This document shows, in pieces, positions 50,157-59,390 of a DNA stretch of 64,000 bases. A program made the position numbers and the translations under genes. Under the pieces are notes generated by a model. It was not told the DNA's origin. It saw only the letters and a program-made list of their open reading frames with translations, and made no database searches. This DNA comes from Alloboseaceae bacterium BT-24-1 (GTDB lineage Bacteria; Pseudomonadota; Alphaproteobacteria; Rhizobiales; Beijerinckiaceae), in the NCBI GenBank assembly GCA_025846845.1, contig JAOYTL010000011.1, positions 186,001 to 250,000 on the forward strand, written 5' to 3'. Every line of letters begins with the position of its first letter. Position 1 is the stretch's first letter.

Positions 50157-51917
50157 TCACGCGGGCTGCGGGGTCGGCGGCTGGTTCTGCGGCAGGAAAT
50201 CCTCCGCAGCACCGGGCACGCTGTAATCATAGGCCCAGCGATAGACCACCGGCAGGTCCTTGCCCCAGTTGCCATGCGCGGGCGGCGTCTGCGGCGTCTG
50301 CCATTCCAGCGTGGTCGCACGCCAGGGATTGCCGCCGGCCGGCCGGCCGTGCCTGACGCTCCAGACGAGGTTGAACAGGAAGGCGAGCTGGGCGGCGCCG
50401 ACGATCAGGGCGACGATCGTGATGAACTCGTTCAGCGTCGCCGCCGAGGGCGGGACGAAGGCCATCCCGCTGATCTCGTGATAGCGGCGGGGCACGCCCA
50501 TCAGCCCGATATAGTGCATCGGGAAGAAGATCAGGTAGGCTCCGAGGAAGGTGACCCAGAAATGCAGCTTCCCGAGCACGTCGCCGAGCATCCGCCCGGT
50601 GACCTTCGGATACCAATGGTAGATCGCCCCGAAGATCACGAGGATCGGCGCGACGCCCATCACCATGTGGAAATGGGCGACGACGAACATCGTGTCGGAG
50701 AGCGGCACGTCGACGACGACGTTGCCGAGGAACAGGCCGGTGAGCCCGCCATTCACGAAGGTGACGATGAAACCGAGTGCGAACAGCATCGGTACGGTCA
50801 AATGGATATCGCCGCGCCAGAGCGTCAGCACCCAGTTATAGACCTTGATGGCGGTGGGGATCGCGATGATCAGCGTCGTCGTGGCGAAGAAGAACCCGAA
50901 GGCGGGATGCATGCCGCTGACATACATGTGGTGCGCCCAGACGACGAAGCTGAGCGCGCCGATCGCCACCAGCGCCCACACCATCATGCGGTAGCCGAAG
51001 ATGTTCTTGCGGGCATGGGTGCTGATCAGGTCGGAGACGATGCCGAAGGCCGGTAGCGCCACGATGTAGACCTCGGGATGGCCGAAGAACCAGAACAGGT
51101 GCTGGAACAGGATCGGGCTGCCGCCCTTGTGGGCCAGCCGCTCGCCCATCGCGATGATGGCCGGCATGAAGAAGCTCGTGCCGACCAGCTTGTCGAGCAG
51201 CATCATCACGGCGCCGACGAAGAGCGCCGGGAAGGCGAGCAGCGCCATGACGGTGGCCGTGAAGATGCCCCAGATCGTCAGCGGCATGCGCATCAGCGTC
51301 ATGCCTCTGGCCCGCCCTTGCAGCACGGTCACGACATAGTTCAGCCCGCCCATGGTGAAGCCGATAATGAACAGGATCAGCGAGACGAGCATCACGAGGA
51401 TGCCCCATTGCTGGCCGGGCGTGTTGGCGAGGATCGCCTGTGGCGGGTAGAGCGTCCACCCTGCGCCGGTCGGTCCGCCCGGCAGGAAGAAGCCGGCGAC
51501 GAGCACCAGCACGGCGAGGAAATAGATCCAGAAGCTCAGCATGTTCACATAAGGGAACACCATGTCCCGCGCGCCGAGCATCAGCGGGATGAGGTAGTTG
51601 CCGAAGCCGCCGAGGAACAAGGCGGTCAGCAGATAGATCACCATGATCATCCCGTGCATGGTGATGAACTGGTAGTAGCGATCCGGGTCGATGAAGGAGA
51701 ACGTTCCGGGGAAGCCGAGCTGCAGCCGCATCAGCCAGGACAGGACCAGGGCGACCAGCCCGATCGCCAGCGCCACGATGGAATACTGGATGGCAATGAC
51801 CTTGGCGTCCTGCGAGAAGACATACTTCGTGATCCAGCTCTTCGGGTGATACAGCTCGACATCGTCGACCTCGGCCGCTGACAGCGGTCCGGCTGCGTCA
51901 TGCGTCACGTCGGCCAT
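50157..51917 (-). CDS. coxA: Cytochrome c oxidase subunit I
   Basis: A 586-residue catalytic subunit of a heme-copper oxidase that reduces oxygen to water and pumps protons. It has many transmembrane helices and the hallmark motifs WFFGHPEVYIVALPAFG (Cu-B His and cross-linked Tyr), FVVWAHHMYVSG and FVVAHFHMVMG (heme ligands). It begins at ATG 51915-51917. Length is normal for aa3-type enzymes with a carboxyl extension. Encoded after subunit II. Confidence 0.96.
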   Translation of the reverse strand: MADVTHDAAGPLSAAEVDDVELYHPKSWITKYVFSQDAKVIAIQYSIVALAIGLVALVLSWLMRLQLGFPGTFSFIDPDRYYQFITMHGMIMVIYLLTALFLGGFGNYLIPLMLGARDMVFPYVNMLSFWIYFLAVLVLVAGFFLPGGPTGAGWTLYPPQAILANTPGQQWGILVMLVSLILFIIGFTMGGLNYVVTVLQGRARGMTLMRMPLTIWGIFTATVMALLAFPALFVGAVMMLLDKLVGTSFFMPAIIAMGERLAHKGGSPILFQHLFWFFGHPEVYIVALPAFGIVSDLISTHARKNIFGYRMMVWALVAIGALSFVVWAHHMYVSGMHPAFGFFFATTTLIIAIPTAIKVYNWVLTLWRGDIHLTVPMLFALGFIVTFVNGGLTGLFLGNVVVDVPLSDTMFVVAHFHMVMGVAPILVIFGAIYHWYPKVTGRMLGDVLGKLHFWVTFLGAYLIFFPMHYIGLMGVPRRYHEISGMAFVPPSAATLNEFITIVALIVGAAQLAFLFNLVWSVRHGRPAGGNPWRATTLEWQTPQTPPAHGNWGKDLPVVYRWAYDYSVPGAAEDFLPQNQPPTPQPA

Positions 51918-51945
51918 CGGAGCATCTCCTACTCCTTTCGGACTC

Positions 51946-51963
51946 AGCCCCTGTTCCGGGGCT
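51946..51963 (-). other. Hairpin between oxidase subunit II and I genes
   Basis: AGCCCC and GGGGCT form a 6-bp stem with a 6-base loop in the 63-base gap between the two genes. It could tune relative expression or RNA stability. No terminator T-run. Confidence 0.35.
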
Positions 51964-51980
51964 TGATCCCGTATCGATCC

Positions 51981-52796
51981 CTAGTTCTTCGCCTGCGTGC
52001 TCGCAGGCGCCTGGAGTTGGGCGAAGGTCTTCTGTTGCTGCAGCCAGGCCTGGTAGTTGCCCTCGGGCTCGACCACGACATTGCCGCGCATGAAGGTGTG
52101 GCCGGTGCCGCAGAGCTCGGCGCACAGCACGTCGAAGGTGCCGGCCCGCGTCGGCGTGAACCAGTAATAGGTGACGCTGCCGGGGATCATGTCCATCTTG
52201 GCGCGGAACTCGGGCACATAGAAGTTGTGCAGGACATCGACCGCGCGCAACAGCATCTTCACCGGCTTGCCGAGCGGGAGATGGAGGTTGTCGCCCTGGA
52301 TGACGACGTCGTCCTGCCCGTGCGGATCCTTGGGATCGATGCCCAGCGGGTTCTCGGGGGTGATGTGGGCGACGTCGGAGGCACCGATCCTGCCGTCGGC
52401 GCCCGGCAGCCGGTAGGCCCATTGCCATTGCTGGGCGACGACCTCGACAATGGTCGCGTCCTTCGGAACCGTGACGAACTGGTGCCAGACGACGAGACCG
52501 GGCGCGAGCATGGCGGCGACGCCGACGCCGGTGCCGACCGCGAGCCACCATTCCAGCCGCTTGTTCTCGGGTTCGTAGGCCGCGCGGTTGCCCTCGCGAT
52601 GGCGGAACCGGAGGACGCAATAGGCCATGAACAGGACGACGGCAGCGAAGACGACGCCGGTGATCCAGAACGTGATGATGATGGTGTCGTCGATATAGCC
52701 CCAGTTGGAGGCGATCGGCGTCCACCACCACGGGCTCAGGAAGTGGAACACCACCGAGCCGATCACGACCAGAGCCAGGACGATCGCGACACCCAT
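51981..52796 (-). CDS. coxB: Cytochrome c oxidase subunit II
   Basis: A 271-residue membrane-anchored subunit that receives electrons from cytochrome c. Hydrophobic helices lie near 3-22 and 40-62. The periplasmic cupredoxin domain has the Cu-A site: His in LHNFYVPEFRAKMD and CAELCGTGHTFMRG with both Cys, His and Met. No fused cytochrome c domain is present, so it is aa3-like rather than caa3. A separate small cytochrome c gene lies upstream. First gene of the oxidase operon. Confidence 0.95.
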   Translation of the reverse strand: MGVAIVLALVVIGSVVFHFLSPWWWTPIASNWGYIDDTIIITFWITGVVFAAVVLFMAYCVLRFRHREGNRAAYEPENKRLEWWLAVGTGVGVAAMLAPGLVVWHQFVTVPKDATIVEVVAQQWQWAYRLPGADGRIGASDVAHITPENPLGIDPKDPHGQDDVVIQGDNLHLPLGKPVKMLLRAVDVLHNFYVPEFRAKMDMIPGSVTYYWFTPTRAGTFDVLCAELCGTGHTFMRGNVVVEPEGNYQAWLQQQKTFAQLQAPASTQAKN

Positions 52797-53232
52797 TCCT
52801 TTGTCATCCTTGCCGAGGGCGGCATGAACAGGAACCAGGCAATGCCGCGGCGCACGTAACGCGCCACGGCGCTACGTTAACGAGCTCATTTCCGATATGA
52901 AAACGGGATTGGGGCCCGAGACGAAGCGGGCCCATTGCTTAAAACGATCGAGGTCAACAAGAGCGGAGGCGGCACATGACTGCCGCCGGGCGCGGGCTCG
53001 GCCGAGCGCGCCGTCGGGCTGCAAGTTTTGCTTCCTGCTCGCCATCGCCGAACCTTTGGTTCGCCTGGACGACCACGCGTCACATCTGACGCACAAGCTC
53101 CCGACCGGGCTGCAGGGCACTCAAGCCTCCAGCCCATAGTCACCTTATGTTGTCGTCCTGCTCGCGGTGGTTGTCAATCGAACCCACATCGCAGCCCGAC
53201 GCGGCTGCGGCTGCATTCAAGCGCCGATCCGG
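52797..53232. other. Gene-free stretch upstream of the oxidase operon
   Basis: A 436-base region between subunit II and the cytochrome c gene. Short open frames on both strands have no protein-like pattern. It presumably holds the oxidase promoter, but I see no convincing -35/-10 pair and no RNA gene. Confidence 0.5.
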
Positions 53233-53622
53233 CTATTTTTTCTTTCCATCGGCGTCAAATTGCTTGAGGAAGGCGAGGATGTCGTCGATTTCCTGATCGG
53301 CTTTGAGGCCTGGAAACACCATCTTGGTGCTCGGAATCTTCACCTGCGGCGCCTTGATGTAATCCCGGAATGTGGGCTCATCCCACGTGATGCCGGAGTT
53401 CTTGTTGGCGGCCGAGTAGCTGTAGCCCTCGATCGATCCCGCAGTCCGACCGAGAAGACCGTTCAGTTTCGGCCCGATGGCGTTCTTGGCCGTCTCCCCG
53501 ATCTGATGACAGGCGCGGCACTTCTGGAAAACCTTCTCGCCCGCGGCTGGATCGCCGGCCGCTTTGGTTGGATGGGGCAGGGCCGCAAGCATCAACGAGG
53601 CCATCAAGGTCCAACGCAGCAT
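53233..53622 (-). CDS. Small periplasmic cytochrome c
   Basis: A 129-residue class I cytochrome c. The signal peptide ends HPTKAAGD. The heme is attached at CRACH (Cys35, Cys38, His39), and the distal ligand is Met101 in PSTKMVFPGL. Size and motifs fit cytochrome c2/c550, a natural electron donor for the adjacent oxidase, which lacks its own heme c domain. The start is ATG 53620-53622 with AAGGAG as ribosome site; an upstream extension lacks a signal-like start. Tail Lys-rich. Confidence 0.93.
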   Translation of the reverse strand: MLRWTLMASLMLAALPHPTKAAGDPAAGEKVFQKCRACHQIGETAKNAIGPKLNGLLGRTAGSIEGYSYSAANKNSGITWDEPTFRDYIKAPQVKIPSTKMVFPGLKADQEIDDILAFLKQFDADGKKK

Positions 53623-53796
53623 CGAAGGTTCTCCTTCGAACTCGGAGGCGACCCGATCCACTCGGCCGCGGCCGAGCCGCACAACCGTTCGCAATACGCT
53701 TACATCATTGCCGGCATCCCTCCAATCCGGGGTCGATGGGCGTCGCACCAATCCGGCGGAGGCAGCTTGAGGATGAGAACGCCGAGCTTAGCGCGC

Positions 53797-55275
53797 TCAG
53801 TCGAGCAAAGCTGCACCGAAGTTCTGCTGCGGGTCGATATCGGGAACGAGGCGGCCGGTCGGCGTCGCCGTGTTGCCGCCGGTGCGAGCGAGCCAGCGGC
53901 CTGAGCTCGGAGCAGCGAGCAACGTGCCGTCTCCGATGACATCCCGGCCACGAACGAGAACATGTTCGGGCCAGCCGGTGACGCTGCGGCCCGCGAACGG
54001 CGTGAAGCCGGTGCGATCATGCATCGCCGCGTCGGTGATGGTCACCGCCTTGTCGGGATCCCAGATCGCGATGTCGGCGTCGTAGCCGGGCAGCAGCGCT
54101 CCCTTGCCGGGAAGGTTGTAGATCTCGGCCGGGGCCGTCGCGGTCAGGTTCACGAAAGCCTCGAGGCCGCGCCCGGCGAATTCCGACCTGCCTTTCGAGA
54201 CCAGCGCGTCGAACAGCAAGGGCAGCCGCGTCTCCAGCCCGGGCAGTCCGTTGGCGATTTGCTTGAAGGTCGGGTTCGGGCCGGCCGAGAGCTTGCCGGT
54301 CTCGTCGAAACGATAGGGCGCGTGGTCCGAGGACACGGTCTGGATGTCGCCGAGCGCCAGCGCTTGCCAGAGCGCCTCCTGGTCGACCTGCTCGCGCGGC
54401 GGCGGTGAGCACATCCATTTGGCGCCTTCGAGCCCCGGCTTGTCGAGATCGTGGCGGGTCAGGAAGAGATATTGCGGGCAGGTCTCGGCAAAGACCTTGA
54501 GGCCGCGCCCGCGCGCCGCGCGGATCATTTGCGCCCCTTCGGCGGTCGAGACGTGGAAGATCATGATCGGCTGGTCGAGCAGCTCGGCCGCGGTGATCAG
54601 CCGGTTGAAGGCCTCGGCTTCCGAGCCGCGCGGATGGCTGATCGCATGGTATTTGGGGGCGACATAGCCCTTCTCGACAAGCTTGCGACCCATCCAGGAG
54701 ATCATGCCGTGGTTCTCGGCATGGACGCAGACCAGCGCCCGGTTCTGCCGAGCCGTCAGCAGCAGGTCTAGCAGCGGCTCGTCGTCGACCTTGATCAGGT
54801 CGTAGGTCATGAAGACCTTGATCGAGGCATGGCCCTCGCCGATCAGCGCGGGCAGGTCCTGCGTGATCGTCTTGGCGTCAGGATTGGCGACGATGAGGTG
54901 GAAGGCGTAGTCGATCAGTGCGCCGCGCCGGGCGAGCGCGGCATAGTCGTCGACGACCTTCCTGAGATCGAGGCCGCGATGCTGCGCGGCAAAGGAGATC
55001 AGCGTGGTGGTGCCACCGAAGGCTGCCGAGGTCGTGGCGCTTTCGAAGGTGTCGGCGTTGAGCAGCCCGCCGGCCGAAACCTGCTCGACATGGGCATGGC
55101 TGTCGATGCCGCCCGGCAGGACGAGCTTGCCGGTCGCGTCGATCTCACGCGCGCCCGGCGCGAGGCCAAGGCCGAGTGCGGCGACCTTGCCGTCCTTGAC
55201 CGCAACATCGGCGCGGAAGCTGCCGGTCGCGGAGCCGACCGTGCCGCCGCGAATGACCAGATCGTAGTTCGTCAT
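53797..55275 (-). CDS. Dihydropyrimidinase/D-hydantoinase family amidohydrolase
   Basis: A 492-residue cyclic amidohydrolase that opens hydantoin or dihydropyrimidine rings. The binuclear metal site is intact: His60 and His62 (DSHAHVE), the carboxylated-type Lys153 (SIKVFMTYD), His185 (CVHAENH), a His in MIFHVSTAEG and Asp in VSSDHAPYR. It is 12 bases downstream of a chimeric gene whose second half is hydantoin-racemase-like, so a hydantoin-degrading pair once existed here. No carbamoylase gene is visible. The gene itself looks functional. Confidence 0.92.
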   Translation of the reverse strand: MTNYDLVIRGGTVGSATGSFRADVAVKDGKVAALGLGLAPGAREIDATGKLVLPGGIDSHAHVEQVSAGGLLNADTFESATTSAAFGGTTTLISFAAQHRGLDLRKVVDDYAALARRGALIDYAFHLIVANPDAKTITQDLPALIGEGHASIKVFMTYDLIKVDDEPLLDLLLTARQNRALVCVHAENHGMISWMGRKLVEKGYVAPKYHAISHPRGSEAEAFNRLITAAELLDQPIMIFHVSTAEGAQMIRAARGRGLKVFAETCPQYLFLTRHDLDKPGLEGAKWMCSPPPREQVDQEALWQALALGDIQTVSSDHAPYRFDETGKLSAGPNPTFKQIANGLPGLETRLPLLFDALVSKGRSEFAGRGLEAFVNLTATAPAEIYNLPGKGALLPGYDADIAIWDPDKAVTITDAAMHDRTGFTPFAGRSVTGWPEHVLVRGRDVIGDGTLLAAPSSGRWLARTGGNTATPTGRLVPDIDPQQNFGAALLD

Positions 55276-55287
55276 CTGCTCTCGTCC

Positions 55288-56223
55288 TCAGCGTACCATG
55301 CCCGTGCCGATCGCCATGGCGACTGCGGCCTGGGTCGGGTCGATCACCGGGATGCCCAGGGCATCTTCCAGCAGCCTGCGATGGCGCGCCATGCCGGCAC
55401 AACCCTTGATGGTGACACCGGCGCCGTCCTCGTCCCTGAGTTCGCGCCCGACCGCGATCATGCGCTGCAGCGTGCCTTCGCCCGAGGCGCTCTCCGCCAC
55501 CGACATTTCGAGCGGGCGCTCGCCGGCGAGCCGGTCCATCTGCCCCATCTGGCGTAGATGGCGCGGGATCCAGCCCGACCTGATCGCGATGACGCCGAAG
55601 CGGTCCGCCCAAGTCAACGCCGTCAGCACCCCGCATTCGGCGATGCCGAAGACCGGGCTCGCCGTGCCTTCGCGGGCGACATGGAGCCCGGGGTCCGAAT
55701 AACAGGCGATGACGAAGGCGTCGACGTCGTTGGCGGCCTCGATACGGCGGCGCAAGGGGAGGGTGACGCTCTCGACATGCTCCTGCGTCTCGATGCCGGC
55801 CGGGCCCTCGCGCAAGGTCTCGCAGACGATCTCCGGTCCCTCGGTGAATGCGAGCGGCGCCAGCGCCTGCCGCAGCCCTTCCTGGTCGATGGCACCGAGC
55901 AGGGCACGCCGGATCGCCGGATTGTCGAAGGGCGGTTGAAGATGATTCACGCGCATCTGGCAGGTGAAGCCGAGCGGGTCGAGCACCGCCGTGCGCGTGG
56001 CCTTGTTGGTGGCGACGACGGGCATAAGATCGTGCGGCATTGCCTCCTGCCAGTCCTGCTCGCTGGCCCGGACGGCTGCGGTTCCGGTCGCTGCGTCCGG
56101 CATCGTGGTCCACTCGACGCGGTCGAAATGGACGATCTTCGGGCCCGAGGTCCAGTCCGGCGCCCCGCCCTCGCGCGGCTTGTAGCCCGCGAACTTCTCA
56201 TAGACGTTACGCGCGCCGGGCAC
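55288..56223 (-). pseudogene. In-frame chimera: binding-protein fragment fused to truncated Asp/Glu (hydantoin) racemase
   Basis: The 311-codon frame joins two unrelated genes. Codons 1 to ~114 continue an SBP_bac_5 protein (NVYEKFAGYKPREGG, VRVNHLQPPFDNPAIRRALL). From ~120 onward it is an Asp/Glu/hydantoin racemase (APLAFTEGPEIVCETL) with both catalytic Cys: VIACYSDPGLHVARE and VTIKGCAGMARHR. The racemase lacks its first strand (the usual MRxLVxNPN start), so the domain is probably not functional unless rescued. A deletion between an ancestral binding-protein gene and a racemase gene, with loss of the intervening genes, explains the fusion. It is followed by the intact hydantoinase. Confidence 0.8.
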
Positions 56224-56810
56224 GCGCTCGTCGGCCTTCTAGCGGAAGGGGCCGGACCCGACGACCTCGGGAATGACCTTGAACGGATCGGTCGCGGCCA
56301 ACCGCTCGGGCATCATGAAGCAGACCGGCGCCGAGACCTTGCCGAGCGCGTAGGGCAGATAAGGGAAGGGGGCCTTGAGCCGGAACCGGATGGTGCGGTC
56401 ATCCGGGGCGGAGAGTTCGTCGACCGCCTGCATCAGAGCATCTCCGGCTGCGTCGCGCATGGCCCAGCGCCGGATGCTGGCGACGCAGTCACAGGCCATC
56501 ACCTTCGCGCCGTCGTGCCAGAGAAGGCTGTCTCGCAAGGTCAGGTTCCAGAGCTTGCCGTCGTTCTCGACCGTGTGGCCTTCGACCATCTGCGGCGACA
56601 TTTCGAGCCGGGTATTCATGCCGTAGAGCGTGTCGAACACCATGAAGCCATGGTCCGCGACACCTGAGCCGTCGCGTAGATCGGATCGGGGAAGGCAAGA
56701 TCGATCACGGGCACGAAGCGCAGGGTCGAGGCGGGCGCTGCGCGAACCAGAGCCGGTCTGGCGAGCGAAGCGGTCGCGGCACCCGCGATGAAATGGCGAC
56801 GGTTCAGCAT
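56224..56810 (-). pseudogene. Broken 5' part of a peptide-type substrate-binding protein (SBP_bac_5)
   Basis: ATG 56808-56810 opens a twin-arginine-like leader (MLNRRHFIAGAATASLARPA) and the family start TLRFVPVIDLAFPDPIYATA. Near 56652-56662 the frame shifts: SRT continues as HGFMVFDTLYGMNTRLEMSP in another frame, consistent with loss of one base. The frame then meets an in-frame TAG (56239-56241) just after VVGSGPFR, and homology resumes beyond it in the same frame into the chimera downstream. The gene therefore has a frameshift, a nonsense codon and a 3' deletion. Confidence 0.85.
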
Positions 56811-56953
56811 ACAGCTTCCCAGCTCGATCCATTGCGCAGCCGGAGGCCGGTGCGTGTCGCCCGGACCTTGGGGCGGCGTGTCAGCCAAGAGAATCAGCGC
56901 TGCTATGACGATTTCTGGGGTGACATTTGCCCGTTGAATACCGCGGCGTTCGC

Positions 56954-57420
56954 TCAACCGTTGCTCAGCTTGGCGGCCGTTTCGGCAGCGGCCAGCCGGA
57001 CCTCGCGCAGGAAGGCGTCGGCTGCGCGCGAGATCGGGCGCTTGTGTGAGCGGACGGCCGAAGCCGTCACCAGCGAGGCGGGAGAAAAGGGGCGGATGGC
57101 CAGGTCGTAATGCCCGGAAAAGACCGGGGATAGTGGGTCGACCAGGCGACGCCGACGCCGCTTTCCGCAAGCACGCAGGCGGTGTTACAATAGCGGACCT
57201 CGACGGAGAACCGGAACGGGACTTCTGCCTGAGCAAAAGCCTTGCGGACGATGGTGCCCATGCGCGTGCCCTGTTCGAGGGCGATTTAGGATACTGCGCG
57301 CAGATCCCCCGGCGTGGCGAGATCGCAGGCCTGGAAGGCGTTGCACTCGGCAGGCGGACGCCGTTTCGATCGGCGCGTGACGATCTTAGCGGGGGTGTTC
57401 CGGAACGGGGCGGCAGAGCG
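56954..57420 (-). pseudogene. LysR-type regulator pseudogene (ligand-domain remnant)
   Basis: Three-frame reading of the minus strand recovers a LysR substrate-binding-domain end. CNAFQACDLATPGDLRAVS meets a TAA (57288-57290), then IALEQGTRMGTIVRKAFAQA and VEVRYCNTACVLAESGVGVA follow. A one-base loss then switches frame to VDPLSPVFSGHYDLAIRPFS, and the frame ends EVRLAAAETAAKLSNG before its stop at 56954. The helix-turn-helix and most of the first lobe are missing; the left part (57380-57420) aligns less clearly. It probably regulated the neighbouring decayed hydantoin/transport genes. Confidence 0.75.
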
Positions 57421-57642
57421 CTATGATTTATTTCCGGGCGCTATTCGGTATGCTTATACGCGCTGCGGTTCCCGCACCCTTTGAAGGTCGATCCTGAGCG
57501 GTCGGCTCATGTTGGCCGAGGCGGTGGCGATCTCGTCAAAATGTCGGCGACGCTCCTTGCTGCATCTCGGCCAAACGAGCATGAGCGCAAGGGCACCGTC
57601 AGCGTAAATCAGGCTCGATGACCTTGAATGCGGCAATTGCCG
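57421..57642. other. Gene-free degenerate stretch
   Basis: This 222-base stretch between the LysR remnant and the hydrolase gene has lower GC than its surroundings. It shows only a 60-codon minus-strand frame (57454-57636) with no family resemblance. It may be further debris of the decayed locus. Confidence 0.4.
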
Positions 57643-58284
57643 TCAGCCGGCCTCGCCCGGCACGTGCTCAGCCCAGCTCGAAACCGCCTCAGCCATGGTC
57701 TTGAGATGGTCGGCCGTCGAAAAGCCGGAGATCGTTTTTCGAGGCTTCAGGTCGTGATCGCCGTCCTCGAGCCATAGAAGATCGATGAGCGGTGAGAGCT
57801 TGTAGGTCGCCACGTCCTCCCGGGTGCCGAACTCGTCCCGCGTTCCCTGGACGATGAGGGTCGGCGTCTTCAGTTCGGCAAGGTGCCCTGTTCGCGGCTG
57901 CTCCGGCTTGCCGGGAGGATGAAAGGGATAGCCAAGGCATAGAAGCCCTTGGATCCGGCCCGCAGCGAGGAGCTCGTCGGCAACCATGCTCGCCACGCGG
58001 CCGCCCATCGACTTGCCGCCGATGATGAGGGGGCCCTTGGTGCCGAGCGCGTCGACCGCGGCGAGATACTCCGGATTCAGTTTTTCGGCGCGCGGAGGTG
58101 GCACGCGGCTCACGGCCGTCCGCCTGCCCGCCATATAGCCGAATTCGAACCGGGCGACGCGAAAGCCGGCCTCGCCCAGAGCCTTGGCGGCCGCCGTCAT
58201 GGACGGCGAGTCCATGGGAGCTCCGGCTCCGTGAGCCAGCAGGATGGTCACTCTGGCTTCGTCGGGACCGTCGAAAAGAAACAT
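57643..58284 (-). CDS. Alpha/beta hydrolase, KANL3/Tex30-type
   Basis: A 213-residue cytoplasmic alpha/beta hydrolase. It opens MFLFDGPDEARVTILLAHGA; the nucleophile motif is GGKSMGGRVAS, followed by KTPTLIVQGTRDEFGTRED (acid) and ends near LEDGDHDLKP with the catalytic His. The dienelactone-hydrolase-like family has many members of unknown function. I chose ATG 58284; longer in-frame starts up to 58485 add sequence that overlaps the ATPase gene. Same direction as the Dpp-type operon upstream, 110 bases from its last gene. Substrate unknown. Confidence 0.85.
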   Translation of the reverse strand: MFLFDGPDEARVTILLAHGAGAPMDSPSMTAAAKALGEAGFRVARFEFGYMAGRRTAVSRVPPPRAEKLNPEYLAAVDALGTKGPLIIGGKSMGGRVASMVADELLAAGRIQGLLCLGYPFHPPGKPEQPRTGHLAELKTPTLIVQGTRDEFGTREDVATYKLSPLIDLLWLEDGDHDLKPRKTISGFSTADHLKTMAEAVSSWAEHVPGEAG

Positions 58285-58394
58285 CACGCCGCCCTGTGCT
58301 GCCAAGCCTCTCTGCATATCCAGGAAGCTTATCGCGCTTGCACGCAGGCGCCATCCTGCCGCGAAGGCGCGCGCAATTGCGGCGGGAGCGATCG

Positions 58395-59390
58395 TCAGGC
58401 CGGAGCGAGCTCGGCCTCCGCCCTGGTGCAGCGCACGATCCGGCCTTCGCCCAGCACGATCGCCGGCGGCAAGCCCGTACGGCAACGATCCTCCGCATGC
58501 TTGCAGCGCGGCGCGAAGGAGCAGGAGGATGGCGGCTCGTTCAGCGCCGGCGGCGCGCCGGGGATGGCCTCGAGCCGCTCGCCCTTCTTCGCGCCATGCA
58601 GATTCGCGGCGAGCAGGCCGCGCGTATAGGGATGCTGCGGGTCGCTGATCAATTCGCGCACCGTGCCGGTCTCGACGATCTGGCCGGCATACATCACCGC
58701 CAGCCGGTCCGAGACCTCGACGGCGACGCCGATATCGTGAGTGACGAAGATCACGCCCATGCCGAGGTCGCGCTGGAGCTGGCGCAGCAGCAGCAGGATC
58801 TGGATCTGCACGGTGGCGTCGAGCGCTGTGGTCGGCTCGTCGGCGAGCAGGAGCTTCGGCCGCGCCGCCAATGCCAGCGCGATCATGGCGCGCTGGCGCA
58901 TGCCTCCCGACATTTCGTGCGGATAGGCCTTCAGCCGCCGCTCGGGAGAGGGGATGCGCACGAGCTGGAGCAATTCGAGCGCGCGCTGCATCGCAGCCTT
59001 CCGGCTGATCTTCTCATGGCGCACGATGGCCTCGGCGATCTGCTCGCCGATGGTGTAGACCGGGTCGAGCGCCAGCATCGGATCCTGGAAGATCATCGAG
59101 GTGGCGCGGCCGCGATAATCGGCGAGCTCCTGCGGCCCCAGCGCCAGCACGTCGCGGCCATCGACGATGACCGTGCCGCCGATATCGGTGCGGCTCTCCG
59201 GCAGCAGCCTGAGCAGCGTTTTCAGCGTCACGCTCTTGCCGGAGCCGGATTCGCCGAGGATGCCGAGCACCTTGCCGGGCTCGAGCGTCAGGGAGACGCC
59301 GTTGACGGCATGGACATTCTGCGCGCCGCGAAAGCGCACGGTGACGTTCTCCATCGCGACGAGCAGCGTGCTGGTCGAAGCCGGGTTCAT
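58395..59390 (-). CDS. Peptide-type ABC transporter ATP-binding protein, DppD family (second system)
   Basis: A 331-residue ATPase with Walker A GESGSGKSVT, the DppD-type stretch MSGGMRQRAMIALALAARPK, Walker B LLLADEPTTALD and a carboxyl-terminal oligopeptide domain with SCSFAPRCKHA. Last gene of the operon binding protein, permease B, permease C, ATPase F, ATPase D. Overlaps the F-type ATPase stop by ATGA. Confidence 0.94.
   Translation of the reverse strand: MNPASTSTLLVAMENVTVRFRGAQNVHAVNGVSLTLEPGKVLGILGESGSGKSVTLKTLLRLLPESRTDIGGTVIVDGRDVLALGPQELADYRGRATSMIFQDPMLALDPVYTIGEQIAEAIVRHEKISRKAAMQRALELLQLVRIPSPERRLKAYPHEMSGGMRQRAMIALALAARPKLLLADEPTTALDATVQIQILLLLRQLQRDLGMGVIFVTHDIGVAVEVSDRLAVMYAGQIVETGTVRELISDPQHPYTRGLLAANLHGAKKGERLEAIPGAPPALNEPPSSCSFAPRCKHAEDRCRTGLPPAIVLGEGRIVRCTRAEAELAPA

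Noticed and set aside
52872..53139. Short frames on both strands upstream of the oxidase operon
   Set aside because: No ribosome site, no family pattern and unusual composition; treated as non-coding.
57454..57636. 60-codon minus-strand frame between LysR remnant and hydrolase
   Set aside because: No recognisable domain or ribosome site; more likely part of the degenerate stretch.
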